Both the position numbers and the translations under genes were made by a program. Source: Hetaerina americana (taxonomy: Eukaryota > Arthropoda > Insecta > Odonata > Calopterygidae). From it: a DNA stretch of 64,000 nucleotides. Positions within the stretch are counted from its first letter, which is position 1. The number at the start of each line of letters is the position of its first letter. The notes beneath the pieces are model-generated. The model searched no databases. It was not told where the DNA came from and saw only the letters and a list, made by a program, of their open reading frames with translations. This document shows, in pieces, positions 1 through 12,300 of the stretch. The DNA is taken from positions 53,678,569-53,742,568 of the forward strand of contig JAKTNV010000003.1 of the NCBI GenBank assembly GCA_022747635.1, read 5' to 3'.

Positions 1-2139
1 TGAATACGTAACTTCGCGCGAAACATTCCCTTCGGCATCATTACGGAGGAGGGGAGGTGGGGTGACGCGTAGCGATATTTAATGGTACCCTCACACTAAT
101 ACTGCGCACATGACTATGGTGAAAGGGTGGTCGAAAGGGTGGAGTGGCAAAGGCAGCGGATGTCGTTTACGAACGTCTAACGGATGGTGCTCAATGGTAT
201 CAGGATGGACCTTAATCCGAGATCTTGCGTCCAAGCCTAGCGACCGCCGCGCTATACGTATATCGCACAGGGGCAGCACCCTGTACTGTTTCGCAGACGG
301 CAGACGGAGAGAAGGTGAGCGATGAGGGGACGAGGCCACCATTTCCAAAATTGGCAGCGTGATAGAGAGGAGGAGATCATACGCGACTGTCCGATTCTCT
401 TTTTTCATTTTAGTATCGCGGCGAAACGACATTCCGTCAAGTGTGAGCGTCAGTTTATGTTGGGATCAAGGCGAATGTGGAGGAGGGGCGCGTTTTACGG
501 CACCGCCGTTCTGAGAGAAAATGGACCAAATGATGCGGAATGGACGTCGGAAATGGGAGCGAGAGAAGGCTCGCGGTGCTGGAAGGCTTTTTCCGTTATT
601 TGTGGAGGTTGGGAGGGGGACGCGAATTGGTCGGCAGTAGAGAGAATGGAATGAGGGCGACTTGAAGGGAGAGAGGTCAGGGTGCTAGGGACAAATAAAT
701 ATAATAGGGGTAGAGATAGCGGAAGAGGGGGCGAAATCCTCACTGGGGAGAGACTCACGAGGAGTGTGGGGCGTCGGGACGGGTGTCAATGTCGATTCGA
801 GGGGGGTCGAGGAAATTGCGTACATGTGGGGCGAGGCGCGCGATACAAATCCTCCTCCAGCGACCATGAGGGTTTTCAGGGTGTTGGTCGTTTCCAAGTG
901 CGTTTGACCGGCGAACTGATTGACCGGAATCAAGGAATGGATGATACCCTGTGATCGGTGGGACCACCCCGCGGCGAATGGTCCGAGACGCAGTGGTCTA
1001 GAAAATACCCTGAACTTTGATCATAGTACTCATAATGTCTCGATTTGAATCAAAATTTGCATGCTTATGCTTTCGATGTTATTAACAACGAACCTGAAGT
1101 CAATTTGTTTTTGCCAATTTATAAAATAGTTTTTCCAATTGGAAAATTAAGACATTTTAAAATTTTCAAACCAATTATGCAGACGAATCGAAGGGTCTAA
1201 TAACCGAATCAGGAGTGTTTTGCAAAAAAATATACGTAAGTATATTTTTGCAAACTTTTGACATTTCTCACATAAATAAAATCTAATTGCCATTAAATTA
1301 GCAATAAATATGTTTATCGTCATTATTAAATAACTATAATAAAACATTGCAAAGAATATGACTTGCCAATATTTTCGTGAGAGTAAAGGAACATGCTGAT
1401 GTGCACAGCTGTTATGTTGTCGGCCACGCACGCTCTTTATTGCGCAATCCATTTTTGCCTATATTTACCAATAACTCAAAATTTAGACGAATTTACACTG
1501 CACTACACTAAACCTAATTGAATTTGCTGCAATTTGATTTGCTGGAGCAGAACTTTAGAGATTTTTTCACCGTTTTGATTTCAAAACGGTGAAAACGGTT
1601 TTTCACTAAAAAAGCATACATTTTTGAAATGACATTTTATCGATAAATTAATATAATTTTGAAAATTAAATTTTATTAGCTTGTTGTGACTACTCAACTC
1701 TACCTCTGGCGGTTCCATTTAAAAAAAATGCAATTCACTCAAATACAGAAGAGTTTGCAGCAGTCTGCAGTAATTTTTATTCGAGCCATTCCCAAATGTC
1801 TCCGTGCATCGGTTCGTTATCCCTGACACACGTGTATTTTGCTGCGGGAACGTGACAATACAAATGCTAAGGGAACGCTGAGAAGTCACCATTAGAACAG
1901 CATAGTTAGTTTTTCTCAATGTTGTTCTCATTTAGCAATCTTCCAAAATACGAGTACCGACTCAAATCGCTTTGTAGGAACCAGAATGTGTTAGAGAAAG
2001 TAAGTGGTAATGTTGTCAGTTGATTGAGGGCTAATGATATGAAAAAACACATGCATAGTATGTTTTATAGCCTTTCGTTGAATTATACACCATTTATAAA
2101 CTCAAGGGTTTCAGGCTTCACTTTGTGGAAATCCATTCT
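1..2139. other. No gene recognised; CpG-containing patch at 1-960
   Basis: Positions 1-960 are moderately GC-rich and G-biased on the plus strand, with short open frames on both strands and no domain I recognise. Positions 961-2,139 are AT-rich with one hairpin at 1,564-1,595. If the receptor gene continues off the left edge, this is intron. Confidence 0.5.
1564..1595. repeat. Hairpin TTTTCACCGTTTTG / CAAAACGGTGAAAA
   Basis: A perfect short inverted repeat, followed by a partial further copy (AAACGGTTTTTCAC). It lies in AT-rich sequence with no gene. Confidence 0.7.
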
Positions 2140-2341
2140 AATAAATCGAAAGAGAGATGGTACTTATTTTTTCCACACTTTATTTTTAAGTCGACCGGTT
2201 TCGTCGCATAGGTGACATCATCAGCTATATAGGTAGAACTCACTGAATCTATGTACCTGATGATGTCGCCTATGCGACGAAACCGGTCGACTTAAAAAAA
2301 AAGTGTGGAAACAAGAAGTACCATATCTCTTTCGATTTATT
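2140..2341. repeat. Inverted repeat with two hammerhead-like cores (85-bp arms)
   Basis: Arms 2,140-2,224 and 2,257-2,341 are nearly perfect reverse complements around a 32-nt spacer. The right arm (plus strand) has, at 2,257-2,288, CTGATGA, T, stem GTCGC/GCGAC with loop CTAT, GAAA, then CCGGTC. The left arm carries the same core on the minus strand (2,193-2,224) with one stem mismatch. CUGANGA-stem-GAAA is the conserved core of hammerhead ribozymes, which Penelope-like elements carry in their repeats. There is one extra U before helix II compared with the textbook core. No coding sequence of such an element is present. Confidence 0.65.
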
Positions 2342-3619
2342 ACCATTTTTAAAGTTAATGACATTGGATAAAATAATTAATGCTCATGAGTGAAATCAAT
2401 ATTATGCTATATTAGAAGTTGGGTTGTTTCAATTGACAATGATTTACAGTGTTTTGTGCGATGAATTGGTATTCAAAATAAATATCGCTATCACTCTACA
2501 ATTATTTTTATTGAGTCCTCAGGAAAATCCTCGAAGTTATACTCTCGAAGTTACAAGCAAATAACAATATCATGACTGAAAATGAAGGGAGTTAAGATAT
2601 TCTCATTTATTAGCTAATATTTGGGAAATCTCTCTGCACTCATTGTCAAAATATTTTTCCGAACATTCCAGGTGAAAATAAATACCAAATACAATATTAA
2701 GCTTTATCTGAAAAATGGAAATAAAAACAAAACTATCCCCAGATGAGGTTAGTTTTGTTCCTATTATGCATGGAGTTTCTTTAATTCGTTTCTAATGTAG
2801 TATAATATTTCCTTCTACATTCCTAGATCCTACGGTTTTTTTGAGATTTGCATGGAAATCAGGAAGATTTAATATTCGTCTAAAATCTGAAGAATGCAAA
2901 AATTATTGGCAGAATTTTTATAAAATAATATAAATGCAAAACCTTTGAATTTGAATTAGAAACAAAACGTAATTAAGACTCTTACATTTGATCAGATTTA
3001 ACTGATCTCAGACATTACAAATTTGTGAGCTATTTTGAGTTGTCTGAGATGTTTCATGTACTACCACTGAGGCCATGAAAATAGGGTGAAATCTCCAACT
3101 ATTCTGAAAATCAGAGATTTTTCATTACGCCTATTAAGGAAGCCGTGAGACAATTGTGACTTCTCTTAGCTGTCATTGAAATGTTTGCTTGCTATATGGA
3201 TTACTGAAGGTTAAAAAAAAACATTTCCAATAGAAATCCTGCTTACAGTGTTCCTACGGCTTTAAAAATTTTTCATATCGTTCATATCACTTGATGTGTT
3301 AATAAATGAAATAATATAAGCATTTCACGAAGATTTACATCATTTGTAAAAATGTTATTAATGGTTAGTGGCGGCGATTGGGTTTGAAAATAAAGTGGAT
3401 ATCGGTTAACGTTTGTCAATAAATTGTTTGTCAATTAAAAATACTTCTCGGGGAATAAACTTTCACGAACGTTATGCATTTGTATGCTGGAATAAATTTA
3501 TCAGTTATTACTACAGTTACACTTAATATCCAACTGGTCATGTGGTTGACATATTGGCGTACGTGTGAGAACACGAAACATTACAATTTGGGATCTCCTT
3601 GAGTCTGGTTGACATCTGC
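2342..3619. other. AT-rich non-coding stretch
   Basis: No open frame of note, no recognised repeat. Possibly receptor intron. Confidence 0.5.
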
Positions 3620-4580
3620 CATTCGATCATCTCTTTTTAACGCTCACTTCTTTACTCCCTAATAAGTTAACTGTTTGAACGCTCCTCTTGGCTTGACCTA
3701 CACATTTGTACCTTGTCTTCCCTAGCGGCACATTCTGATTTCGCTTTTATTATGTACCTAAAAAATTCATTTTGTGACTATGATTATCCATCTGGTTCCT
3801 CCCCTTCTTATCTTATGCCGAATCTAATCGTTTTCATGTTATCTTTCCCCCTGTACTCTTCTGTATTTTCTTTATTTATTTTACGTATTCATGTCATTTT
3901 CACTATTTTTCTCCTAAACCAGGTCTTAAAGGCTTCTACCTGCACAGATTCGCCAGTATTTCATATCTCTGAAATATAGAGTGTTATGCGAAACCCGAAT
4001 GTTACCATATATTACTTCATTTTTTCTAAGTTTATCTTCATAAAGCACATAGTAGTTTCCTTTTCGTGTTAGATACCCTCGTAGGTTGATATTTTTACTT
4101 TTCACTTGATGATCGTCGAGCAAGTTACATTCCATGATTGGTGAAAGATTCAACTTGTCTCATTACTTTCCTCTTAGCGTGACATCTTCCGCCACCTTCC
4201 CTCTCCCCTCAGCTAGGATTTCAATTTCCATGGGCTTTAATTTCGTTACACATATTTCTCTGAAGTGCTCCGCCCATTTTATTCAATAATGTTTGCATTA
4301 CTTCCCGATTCTTTGCTATTACATCAACACTATCTGCGACCCGGAGAAAGTTAATTGCTTTATCTTGACTTAATTTCCCACTCTCATGCAAAGCCACATG
4401 AAAGCTGAGCGTAAGGATGTAGTATAGCACAAAATGTAACTACACAGGTAAAATAGTAAGCCACCTGAACCCCCTCTTTCGGATGTCTCCAGTCCATCTC
4501 TCCAGGCACTCTTTCCGTATTCCTTATCCTTTCCGCTCGTCCCCTTCTTATCCCGCTAATCATCATTTGTAACACTACCT
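3620..4580 (-). mobile_element. Degenerate non-LTR reverse-transcriptase remnant (tentative)
   Basis: Minus-strand frame 4,221-4,430 reads INFLRVADSVDVIAKNREVM then QTLLNKM, resembling the RT active-site region (FLRFADD followed by ENEEEMQxLLNKM) with the catalytic Asp pair altered. Downstream fragments such as QVESFT fit the post-catalytic part. Frames are broken and no ends are visible. It is more diverged than the other RTE copies and may belong to another family. The flanks at 3,620-3,950 and 4,440-4,580 are included only because no unique feature is seen there. Confidence 0.35.
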
Positions 4581-6579
4581 GTAGTTAAAAGGAGGAACGG
4601 ACTGGAGTTGGAAATGTGAACAATATATGACCGAGACCGCTATTGAAAGTGGCCGTCATTCACAGGTTCTTATATTTGTGTTTTTAATTGGTTCAGTTCG
4701 GAGAAATTATTTATTGTCCCTTACAAACGCGTGACAGTTAGTGAGAGGTGCCTTCGTTAGAATTTTCACTGTATATCGCATTAACAGGTCGTCATCTAAC
4801 AGGTGTCCCTCAGCAGTGAATAGGATCATCCGAAAATTGATTTAAAAAGTCAATTTCACTAAATTCTTTAGCAAGGAAATATTAAACCAAGGGAACAATG
4901 ACTCAATCAACAATCCCAATAAATAGCTATACAGCGAGGTAGTGTTAGGTGCTGTAAAGATACATAGAGCGATGAAATAGTAAACAAGGTCAAATGAGCG
5001 ACTACAATGCCCTTAGAAGCAATTTTTAAAAGGCTAAAATATAATCCTGGAAATGACACACCTTTGAACTGTAATTTGGAATTGTTTCTGGGTAAAATAA
5101 AATAACAATCCAAAAGCGCCAAATAAATGAACAAATTTCTTCTCTCTCGGCGAATGATTTTTACACTCTGAAGTTGTTCTAGTTTTGCTTTAAATTTGTC
5201 ACAATTTATCTGGAAATGGATTGCAAAAATGTGCAAAAAGTTTCCTCACTTTCTGCTTTTGCTTTTTTACCTCCTACTGTTGGGGAGGATATTTTCCGGA
5301 ATTTCAACAGGTCTTTTATAAGACATGTCCTTTTTTTCGTGCTAACGGTGGGTGGAAAAAGTGACGATGAAAATAACTCTTCCTTCCGTGAGCGTTGCAT
5401 ATTTATGCGGCTGGTCATTGACGAGTGGCGCACGGGATAAAAGTTAGCGGATAGTAGCCTAACAAGGGGAAAGTAATAACCAACACGATAACAATAAATT
5501 AATGAGTGGAAATCCAGGCTCTAATCACGCCCTACTAGACTGATACGCAAAGGATTTAATTCACTCAATACATATCACCCTTCAGTACTCTTGATCAAGC
5601 TGGACTGAAAGTTTTAAGTCGTTATATCTCTTAAATAATATTATCCAATTATTTTGCGAGCTCCAGAAAACGTAGCAGCATGACGGTTTTTGATTGCAAA
5701 TCAGCTTTTCCCTCTCATAGCATTTTCATTCAAGTTTCTCCGAATTAACTTTAGCGAGGCGAAATTTTCCAAACTTGTTTGGTTACAAAAATATTAGAAA
5801 TAATAGAAATGAGTAATCAATAGTGGAAAAACCTATATTCATTGATTGTCTATGGTCTATGTGAATTCCACCTATTCACTCCCGCAGAGATTTTCATTCC
5901 AACCCCTTCCTTTTCCGCTTATGTTTTCTAGGAACCACAAATCGAAATGACAATTCCTACATTTTCATATTTTCACGTGCACATGCGACCATTTTAATCT
6001 AAAATGAAAAACAAGGGAAACTTTTACACGCTCCAGAATAAAAAAGAACCGCACGTTTCATCGATTTTTCACGTACCGCCTTTTCTATCGTGGGAGGAAT
6101 ACGAGATGAAAATGCTAACCTTTTCCCTTTCCATGGATGGTGGTCTTCGAGAGTATTTCGGTTAATAGCTGCTTTCAGTTTCCCTTGTAGCATTTATGGA
6201 AGGTGATTGTAGTTCCTTTTCAAAATGTGTCCACGGGAGAGATGCTTTGGTGTCCACCGTTTGGCATTTGCACTCTGGTTACATACTAGTTGGTACCATT
6301 TATTCTGAGACAGTTAATATTGTAACATGAGGCCTATGAGTACTAAGCACCTTTACATTAATAATCAGGATAAATAAAATAGCTCAAATTATCTGGTATG
6401 AAGAAATATGATTGTTATATACATTTTCTAAATGCATTTAATAGTTTTCATAATAGGAGTTCATTTATCTAAACGATGCTTCTACATTCGGAACTTCTTC
6501 TTGTGTCATTTCGCGTCTATGCAATTTCTTCAGAATGGCTACCTTAGCTGTATCAATGAGTTAGGTTCTAATCTTCAGA
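4581..6579. other. AT-rich non-coding stretch
   Basis: Only short open frames without recognisable domains (for example 5,206-5,440 on both strands). I see no gene or repeat. Confidence 0.5.
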
Positions 6580-6865
6580 GCATTACTTGACAAACGACTT
6601 ACTTTACGACCCGGGTTCGATTCCCGGGCCCTCCGGTCAGTAGCCCAACTTCAGTGCAGCTGAGGTTCCTCAGAGAGGGCACCCTCGGCTGAACACAAGT
6701 ACATACATTTTTCGGGTACCTTATCTTCCTGGGAAACCATAACCAGCACAGGGAAAGGAATTGGCCCCACTACCCTGATGTTTGAATTTCACACGCCGTC
6801 GGGCTAAGTACTGGGTGAACTCTACAATCACCTACCAAACGGACCTTCGGGTTGATTACTCTGTT
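6580..6865 (+). mobile_element. Putative second tRNA-derived SINE family
   Basis: A T-arm/box B-like GACCCGGGTTCGATTCCCGG at about 6,608 is followed by a non-tRNA body (GGAAAGGAATTGGCCCCACT; TTCACACGCCGTCGGGCTAA). A clean box A upstream is not visible. Only one copy occurs here, so the boundaries are estimates. It could also be a tRNA pseudogene with unrelated flanks. Confidence 0.45.
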
Positions 6866-7479
6866 TTTGGTTTTTATACATAATTATGTGCGTATATATG
6901 CGCACAGTATGCATATTTATATATATGCATATAATAATGGAAATCATATGAATTACCAAATACCTCTTAATCAACCACATTGGAAAGAAGAACCAATTTT
7001 GCTGGCTTCGGTAAGCGGTTTTCCTGCGACAAAAATAAATATCTCTCCACTTTCTTTACACACTGTACCCACTGGAGTTTCGGTTCCAGTTTTTGGACAA
7101 AGGCTATCGAGCCTCAGAATATTGAGCTAAATTGATTTAAAAATTAATTAATTAACTAGTTAATTAATTAACCAAAGGGAAAACTAATATGTTAGCTCCT
7201 GCGGTGCGGAACGCTCCTTAAGCTCTATTAATTAGCCCGTTGAGAGGTGGGTTGAAGTGGATTCGGCATTAAGTCGGATGGACCTCGAAACCTTTTGTCA
7301 CCTCGGACACCAAAGAGACCGCAGAAATTCGAACTTCCTCCTCCGATATAAATGCAAGGTGGGTATGAGGAGTGTAGGGAGAGCTCGGAAGGGATAGGCT
7401 GCCACGGATGGGGTTTGAGTGTGCCGGTCATCGTTCAGATACATTTATATGATTAACAGCATTAATAATAAACTGAAGC
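6866..7479. other. Non-coding stretch between SINE-like and RTE fragments
   Basis: It contains the TTAA palindrome. A short minus frame (7,228-7,431) has no recognisable domain. Confidence 0.45.
7143..7170. repeat. TTAA-rich perfect palindrome
   Basis: 28-bp palindrome of TTAATTAATTAA arms centred on CTAG; probably compositional. Confidence 0.6.
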
Positions 7480-8045
7480 GTGAAACTAATGGCACGGAAG
7501 AACCTTGGTGAAGGCTGGGGTGCGTGGACTTGGAGAGTTTACAAAGGAATGGTGAAATGAGTGCGCCTTACAGAAAGGTGAAGGATATGTCATAAAGTAA
7601 TAGGAAATAATCCGTGCACACTATTAAGGATGGGGCAGGAAAATTATCAATTGAATAAGGAAAGATGTGGGGGAGGTGGAGAGAACACACGGAGGATCTA
7701 TATGGTAAAAATATTAGGCCACCAAGTTTAGTCAAAGGAAAAGAATTTGACGTTGATAAGGATAGCTTATATTCGAGTACGTTTGATTGTGAGATAAAAA
7801 GAGTATTAATGGAATTGAAATCAAATAAGGACAAGGGGCTTTATTTAAGGGGCAAACGGTTGAGCACATTGCCGCAGAACTACCTAAGAATATAGATATA
7901 CGAGGAAGAAAGAGTTTTAATGGGTTAATTCGTAGCATTCATGAGGGAGGAATTTGGCCTGTTAATTTTCTCGGAATAGAGTTAATTCCCATTCCAGTAA
8001 AGAGAAAGGTAGCCTTATGTTAGGAATATAGAAACAATAAGAGGA
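7480..8045 (+). mobile_element. Degenerate RTE fragment (internal)
   Basis: It aligns by eye with the 14.8-kb RTE from the end of the endonuclease-RT linker into the RT. GAGAACACACGGAGGATCTA and the frame RWREHTEDLYGKNIRP match RWKEYVEDLYSKELRP. DKDSLYSSTFDCEIKRVLME matches the segment before the first RT motif, and CATGAGGGAGGAATTTGGCC matches the stretch near residue 560. It lacks both ends and has stops and indels. It lies outside the receptor exons seen and is clearly older than the 14.8-kb copy. Confidence 0.75.
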
Positions 8046-8620
8046 TGGAGAGCAGAGCTAATGTTTCTTGGGGGATGTTCAGTTGGGCCTCAGGAGAAGG
8101 AGCGTTATGCGTGAAGTCATTCATTATAAGACTAAGAATAGTATTATCAGTAGTCTACTGGATTACGTTAGGTTTTAGGTAGACCCAGGCACTACTCACT
8201 CAAATATTTCTCTGACTGGTACTATAAAAATTACCCTTAGATAATAATAATTAAAATAATTCTTTTTGTTGAACTTCGGATACTTTCTAGATTCCTTAAT
8301 TCCACGGAAACTACAAATATTTTCCTACTTCTACCTCAATTTTTCAGTATTTTTCCCTTTATTGCCACCTTCAGCACCTCTTATTTGTATCTCCTGCGCA
8401 CACTTCACCTAATTTAATTGAATTTTTCCCAAAAAACCTTCCCTCTTCCCATACCATTCCTAGAACTTCATCTTGTGTTTCCCTTTAACTCTATTTTATG
8501 TTCCGGATTTCTCTCCACCACCGCAACTTAAAAGCCTTCAGTCTACGCTTAACCTCGGGTGCGTACGCACAAGTGGGATATAATTTCTAAGTAATTATTG
8601 CTAAGAAATAACCCAGATAA
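8046..8620. other. AT-rich non-coding stretch
   Basis: Lies between the degenerate RTE fragment and the mariner; I see nothing in it. Confidence 0.5.
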
Positions 8621-9335
8621 GAGGTATGTTCCAAAAGTATCGCGATATTTGAATTTTAGCGGGTTAGGTATGTTTGATTTTTCGTGGTGTTATGTTGATA
8701 CTAATGTCTCTCACTTCTGCCGAAAAGTTCGGCCATTTTGAATATTGAGTTAATTGTTGACAGCTGTTTTGCTTGGAAGTGTTTTGGCTTGTCTTCGATT
8801 TTTCAAAAAAATCCTGTTCCAAATTGGCCTGTTCCAAAAAATGGACCAAAGAATCTCTATCAAATTTTGTGTGAAAAACATAATTGAGTGCGCGGACGCA
8901 TTCCGAATGTTGACTGTGGCATATGGAGAAGCTATTTTGGACCAAAGCAACGTTTATCGGTGGTAAAAAATGTTCTTAGAGGGCCGAGAAAATGTGAACG
9001 ACGAAGAGCGTGCCGGACGCCCGAGCACGTCAACAACAGACGAACACATTGATGAAGTGAAGAAAATAGTATTGGCCAATCGTCGAACCATCGTTAGAGA
9101 AGTTGCTGAAACCTAAACATATTGATTGGCTTGTGTCATTGTCCAGAGTTTTCATGTTATGAAATGCTATTGCGGGGTCGAAGATTTGAAATCACTAATG
9201 GTGTCATTCGAGAGGTGGACCAATGGTCTTCGACGCAAACTGCTGAGTTCTACAGTGATGGCCTTCGAAAGGTCAAGAAACACTGGGAGAAATGTTAAAC
9301 TCTGAATGGTGTTTATGCGGAAAAGTCTTAAGAAT
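8621..9335 (+). mobile_element. Decayed mariner transposon, internally deleted
   Basis: A terminal-like sequence (GAGGTATGTTCCAAAAGTAT) starts the element. The transposase ATG is at 8,841: MDQRISIKFCVKNII, FRMLTVAYGEAILDQSNVYR, then a TAA where a Tyr codon (WYKMF) is expected, then EERAGRPSTSTTDEHIDEVK and the helix-turn-helix end IVREVAET. The catalytic core is missing; the sequence jumps to the C-terminal region (RGRRFEITNGVIREVDQWSS, SDGLRKVKKHWEKC). No 3' terminal repeat is visible. With both catalytic core and 3' end lost, it cannot move. Confidence 0.82.
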
Positions 9336-12300
9336 AACAATTACCAATTAAGTTTCTATCTCGATTATTTTTTAGTAATTATTAAAAGTTTACAATAACT
9401 CCTCGTAAATAAGTAATGCACAACTTTTCTTTATCAACGGATTTTTTCCGAGTCGGCGGACCGAATCAGGAAAACTCTAGTTAATATAGACATTACTTCT
9501 TGAATTTATTTAATTTTAATATTTAACTAAGCGCACGAAGTATCTAAGAAATATATCTCCTAAATTACATTCAACAGCACATTTATTTAAATTACCAGAA
9601 ATTTGAATTTCCAATGCGGACTTTAAAATACCGTTTCATTAAAAAAACATACCCAGACGTGGAGTGCCGCGGGACGTGCTCCACCGATATGAATAGACAT
9701 GGCCGCACCAGCCAACCGTTACCCTCCTCGGGGGGCAAAGACGATGGCACAACATTCTCCCTCCTCCAATGCCCCAACTTAACGAGCACGTGTGGGAGGA
9801 AAGAGAGATATGCCTCCCTTTTATGCTGAGAGGGAGGGACGGCGATGGGTGTGAGTGAAAGTTGGGCCTTTTTCCAGCAAGGGACGATTGTGTAGCGGGC
9901 AACCGCCGCCGTGGTCGCCGTCTTCCAGGAAATGCTGTCCCCGAATGGGAGTTGCAAGGTCAAACTCCCCCGAATTCCTGCTCCCCATCCATTGACACAT
10001 GTACATGCGAACGAGTGGGGGACGGAGATATGCAAATCCCGCCCGAACATACCTTGTACCGTTTTTTCATCTTCCTCTCTGCTTTCCCTTCGACACCACC
10101 TCCGGAATTCGTCCCTCTCCCCTGCTCCCATCCCCACGTTCGGTACGAAGAATTCACCGTTCCCTCGGTTGCCTTTCCGCCCTTTTGTTTGTCGACCTCG
10201 AGTGCTGTCACGTTCCGTTTCTCCGACGAGGTCGGGTCGTCCTTCCCATCACGTCGTGACTGGGAGTGTGGCACAATCATATGCGAGTACTCGGTGCACA
10301 CAATTTCTTACTCCGAGGCTTAGCGAATATGTCAAACGGATCGACTGTTTTGAAGTTAACTTGACCTTCGGCGTTTTTAAAGTTGAAAGGATACCGTTTA
10401 CGGGCAACCTCCAGTGAGGAGGTTGAGTAGTCAGGTGAGTTTGTTGGGGTCAACCGACTGGCCGGGAAATCTAATAAATAAAATTTACCTAATTCGTTAG
10501 TTTAAAGAGTTCGGTGCAATGAGATTAAAATATGTTACCTTCTAATAATAATTTCATTTTTACATTTTTGAATTCATTATATATTTTTATTATTTTATTA
10601 TTATATTTGATTTTATTTCATCAGGCGAAATTATGACCCTCGTGTTTCATCTTACAATCTTTTCTCAACAATGAACCAGAAGGTAGACTTTTGGCTTTGT
10701 CTAGAATATCAGCCACGCGAAGATCCCGAATCTTTGCCGAATCTCTACCCACACCCTTTGCAGCAAGCGCCCTCGTTAGCATAGTAAAACAATTGGCTAT
10801 TATTGCAATATTGCAAGTATGCATATCATATTCTGAATAGTCCATTTACTTTAAATATGTGCACAGAGAAGATTTTTCCGCTCTAAATCGCAAACGGGTT
10901 CAGGAGATGTGTGCATTTACCAGTATTTCCAATATTAAAAAAGAAATTAATCCATTTCCTTCATGTTCCCACCATGCTCCTCTACATCCTTAGCAGTCCA
11001 AAAATCTCAAAAATATCTTAAAATCCATCACTCCGTTGTCAGACCCTATTGTCGCATCCCTCCATCGACCATCGCCCTTCAACAGTTCCCTCCGTCCTGG
11101 AAACGCCCTCTCGTCTGTTCCGCTCCCCCTCTCCCAAGTCCATTACATTCTCATGTGACCTGATTAGTCCACTCCCAAACGACTGGCTCTCCAAAAATTT
11201 TATCTGTATCCTCATTTGGAACCGTTTTTGTTTTTCCGTCAAATCTGCATCCATGTCCACCCACCCTATGGGTTAATGTACCATTTGATCGCTGCTTCTC
11301 ATTTTTCCGTCATTGAATTCCTCTTCGATTCCTCTAGTAATGAGGAAGTAAGGACCTTCGGGTCTACATATATCGAGTCCTACCAATCCCTAGAGCTCAA
11401 AAAAGTACATAAAATCACCCCTTTCCCAACTACACTCCTCTCTCCTGTCTCCTCAACCCATTGTATTCCTTCAACCTTCCTTTTTCTCTGTCTACGAAGG
11501 TGGAGGCCAACCTGGAAACAGCCCTACGACCTTGTGAGTGTTCTTTTCTGTGCTTCTATGAGTTGCATGCATATGGTGTTCTCGTGTTTATACTGCCTCC
11601 TTAAGGTTTCTTATTAGTTATTAACAACATACATTTATAGTTTTTTTACTCTATATCATTTCCCAAATAATATTATTGCATGTGAAAATTCAACCGAAGC
11701 AGCAGGTTAAATATTGGGTTTTAAGACGTGCGATTTAAACGAGATCTTGGTATACGTTTAATGTTTAGGAAACCGTTGGTGGTTAAATCTCGAATACCCA
11801 GAACGTTGCTTTAACGACATATAAGAAGAAGTGTATTTCTGAAGAATTGGAAATATTTTCGCTTTCCACGTTTTAAATAATTCGGTAATTTTTACAACTT
11901 CTTTCATAGTGCCAAGCATCTCGTTTATAATGTGATAAAATCGAAGGGTTGGGACTTCCTTACATCCAAGTCAAAGAATGTTCTTCCAAATTCCGGTTCT
12001 GGTAACATAATAGTGTGAGGAAAGATATATGAAACTACTGTCACATCATAAAGGGGAAAGAAGCATACAAAATGCGAAATCTCATCTGGAGTGGAGGGAA
12101 AAAGGGCCGAGTTGATTCAACTCGCGGCAATTTAAAAACGTGAGAAAACTAGAAAACTTGGAAAGACATTAATAAAACATGAAAAAAAAGAAAATTATCA
12201 GGTATTAATAAAACATGAAATCCCAGAGCAAGGAGTGACATAATAGAGAGGTCGAATGTATAATGCATAGGATAAGGCGACGCAGAGCTAAATTTGAATT

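Noticed and set aside
6600..6640. A functional tRNA gene
   Set aside because: Only a T-arm-like box B is clear; the 5' half does not fold, so SINE or pseudogene is likelier.
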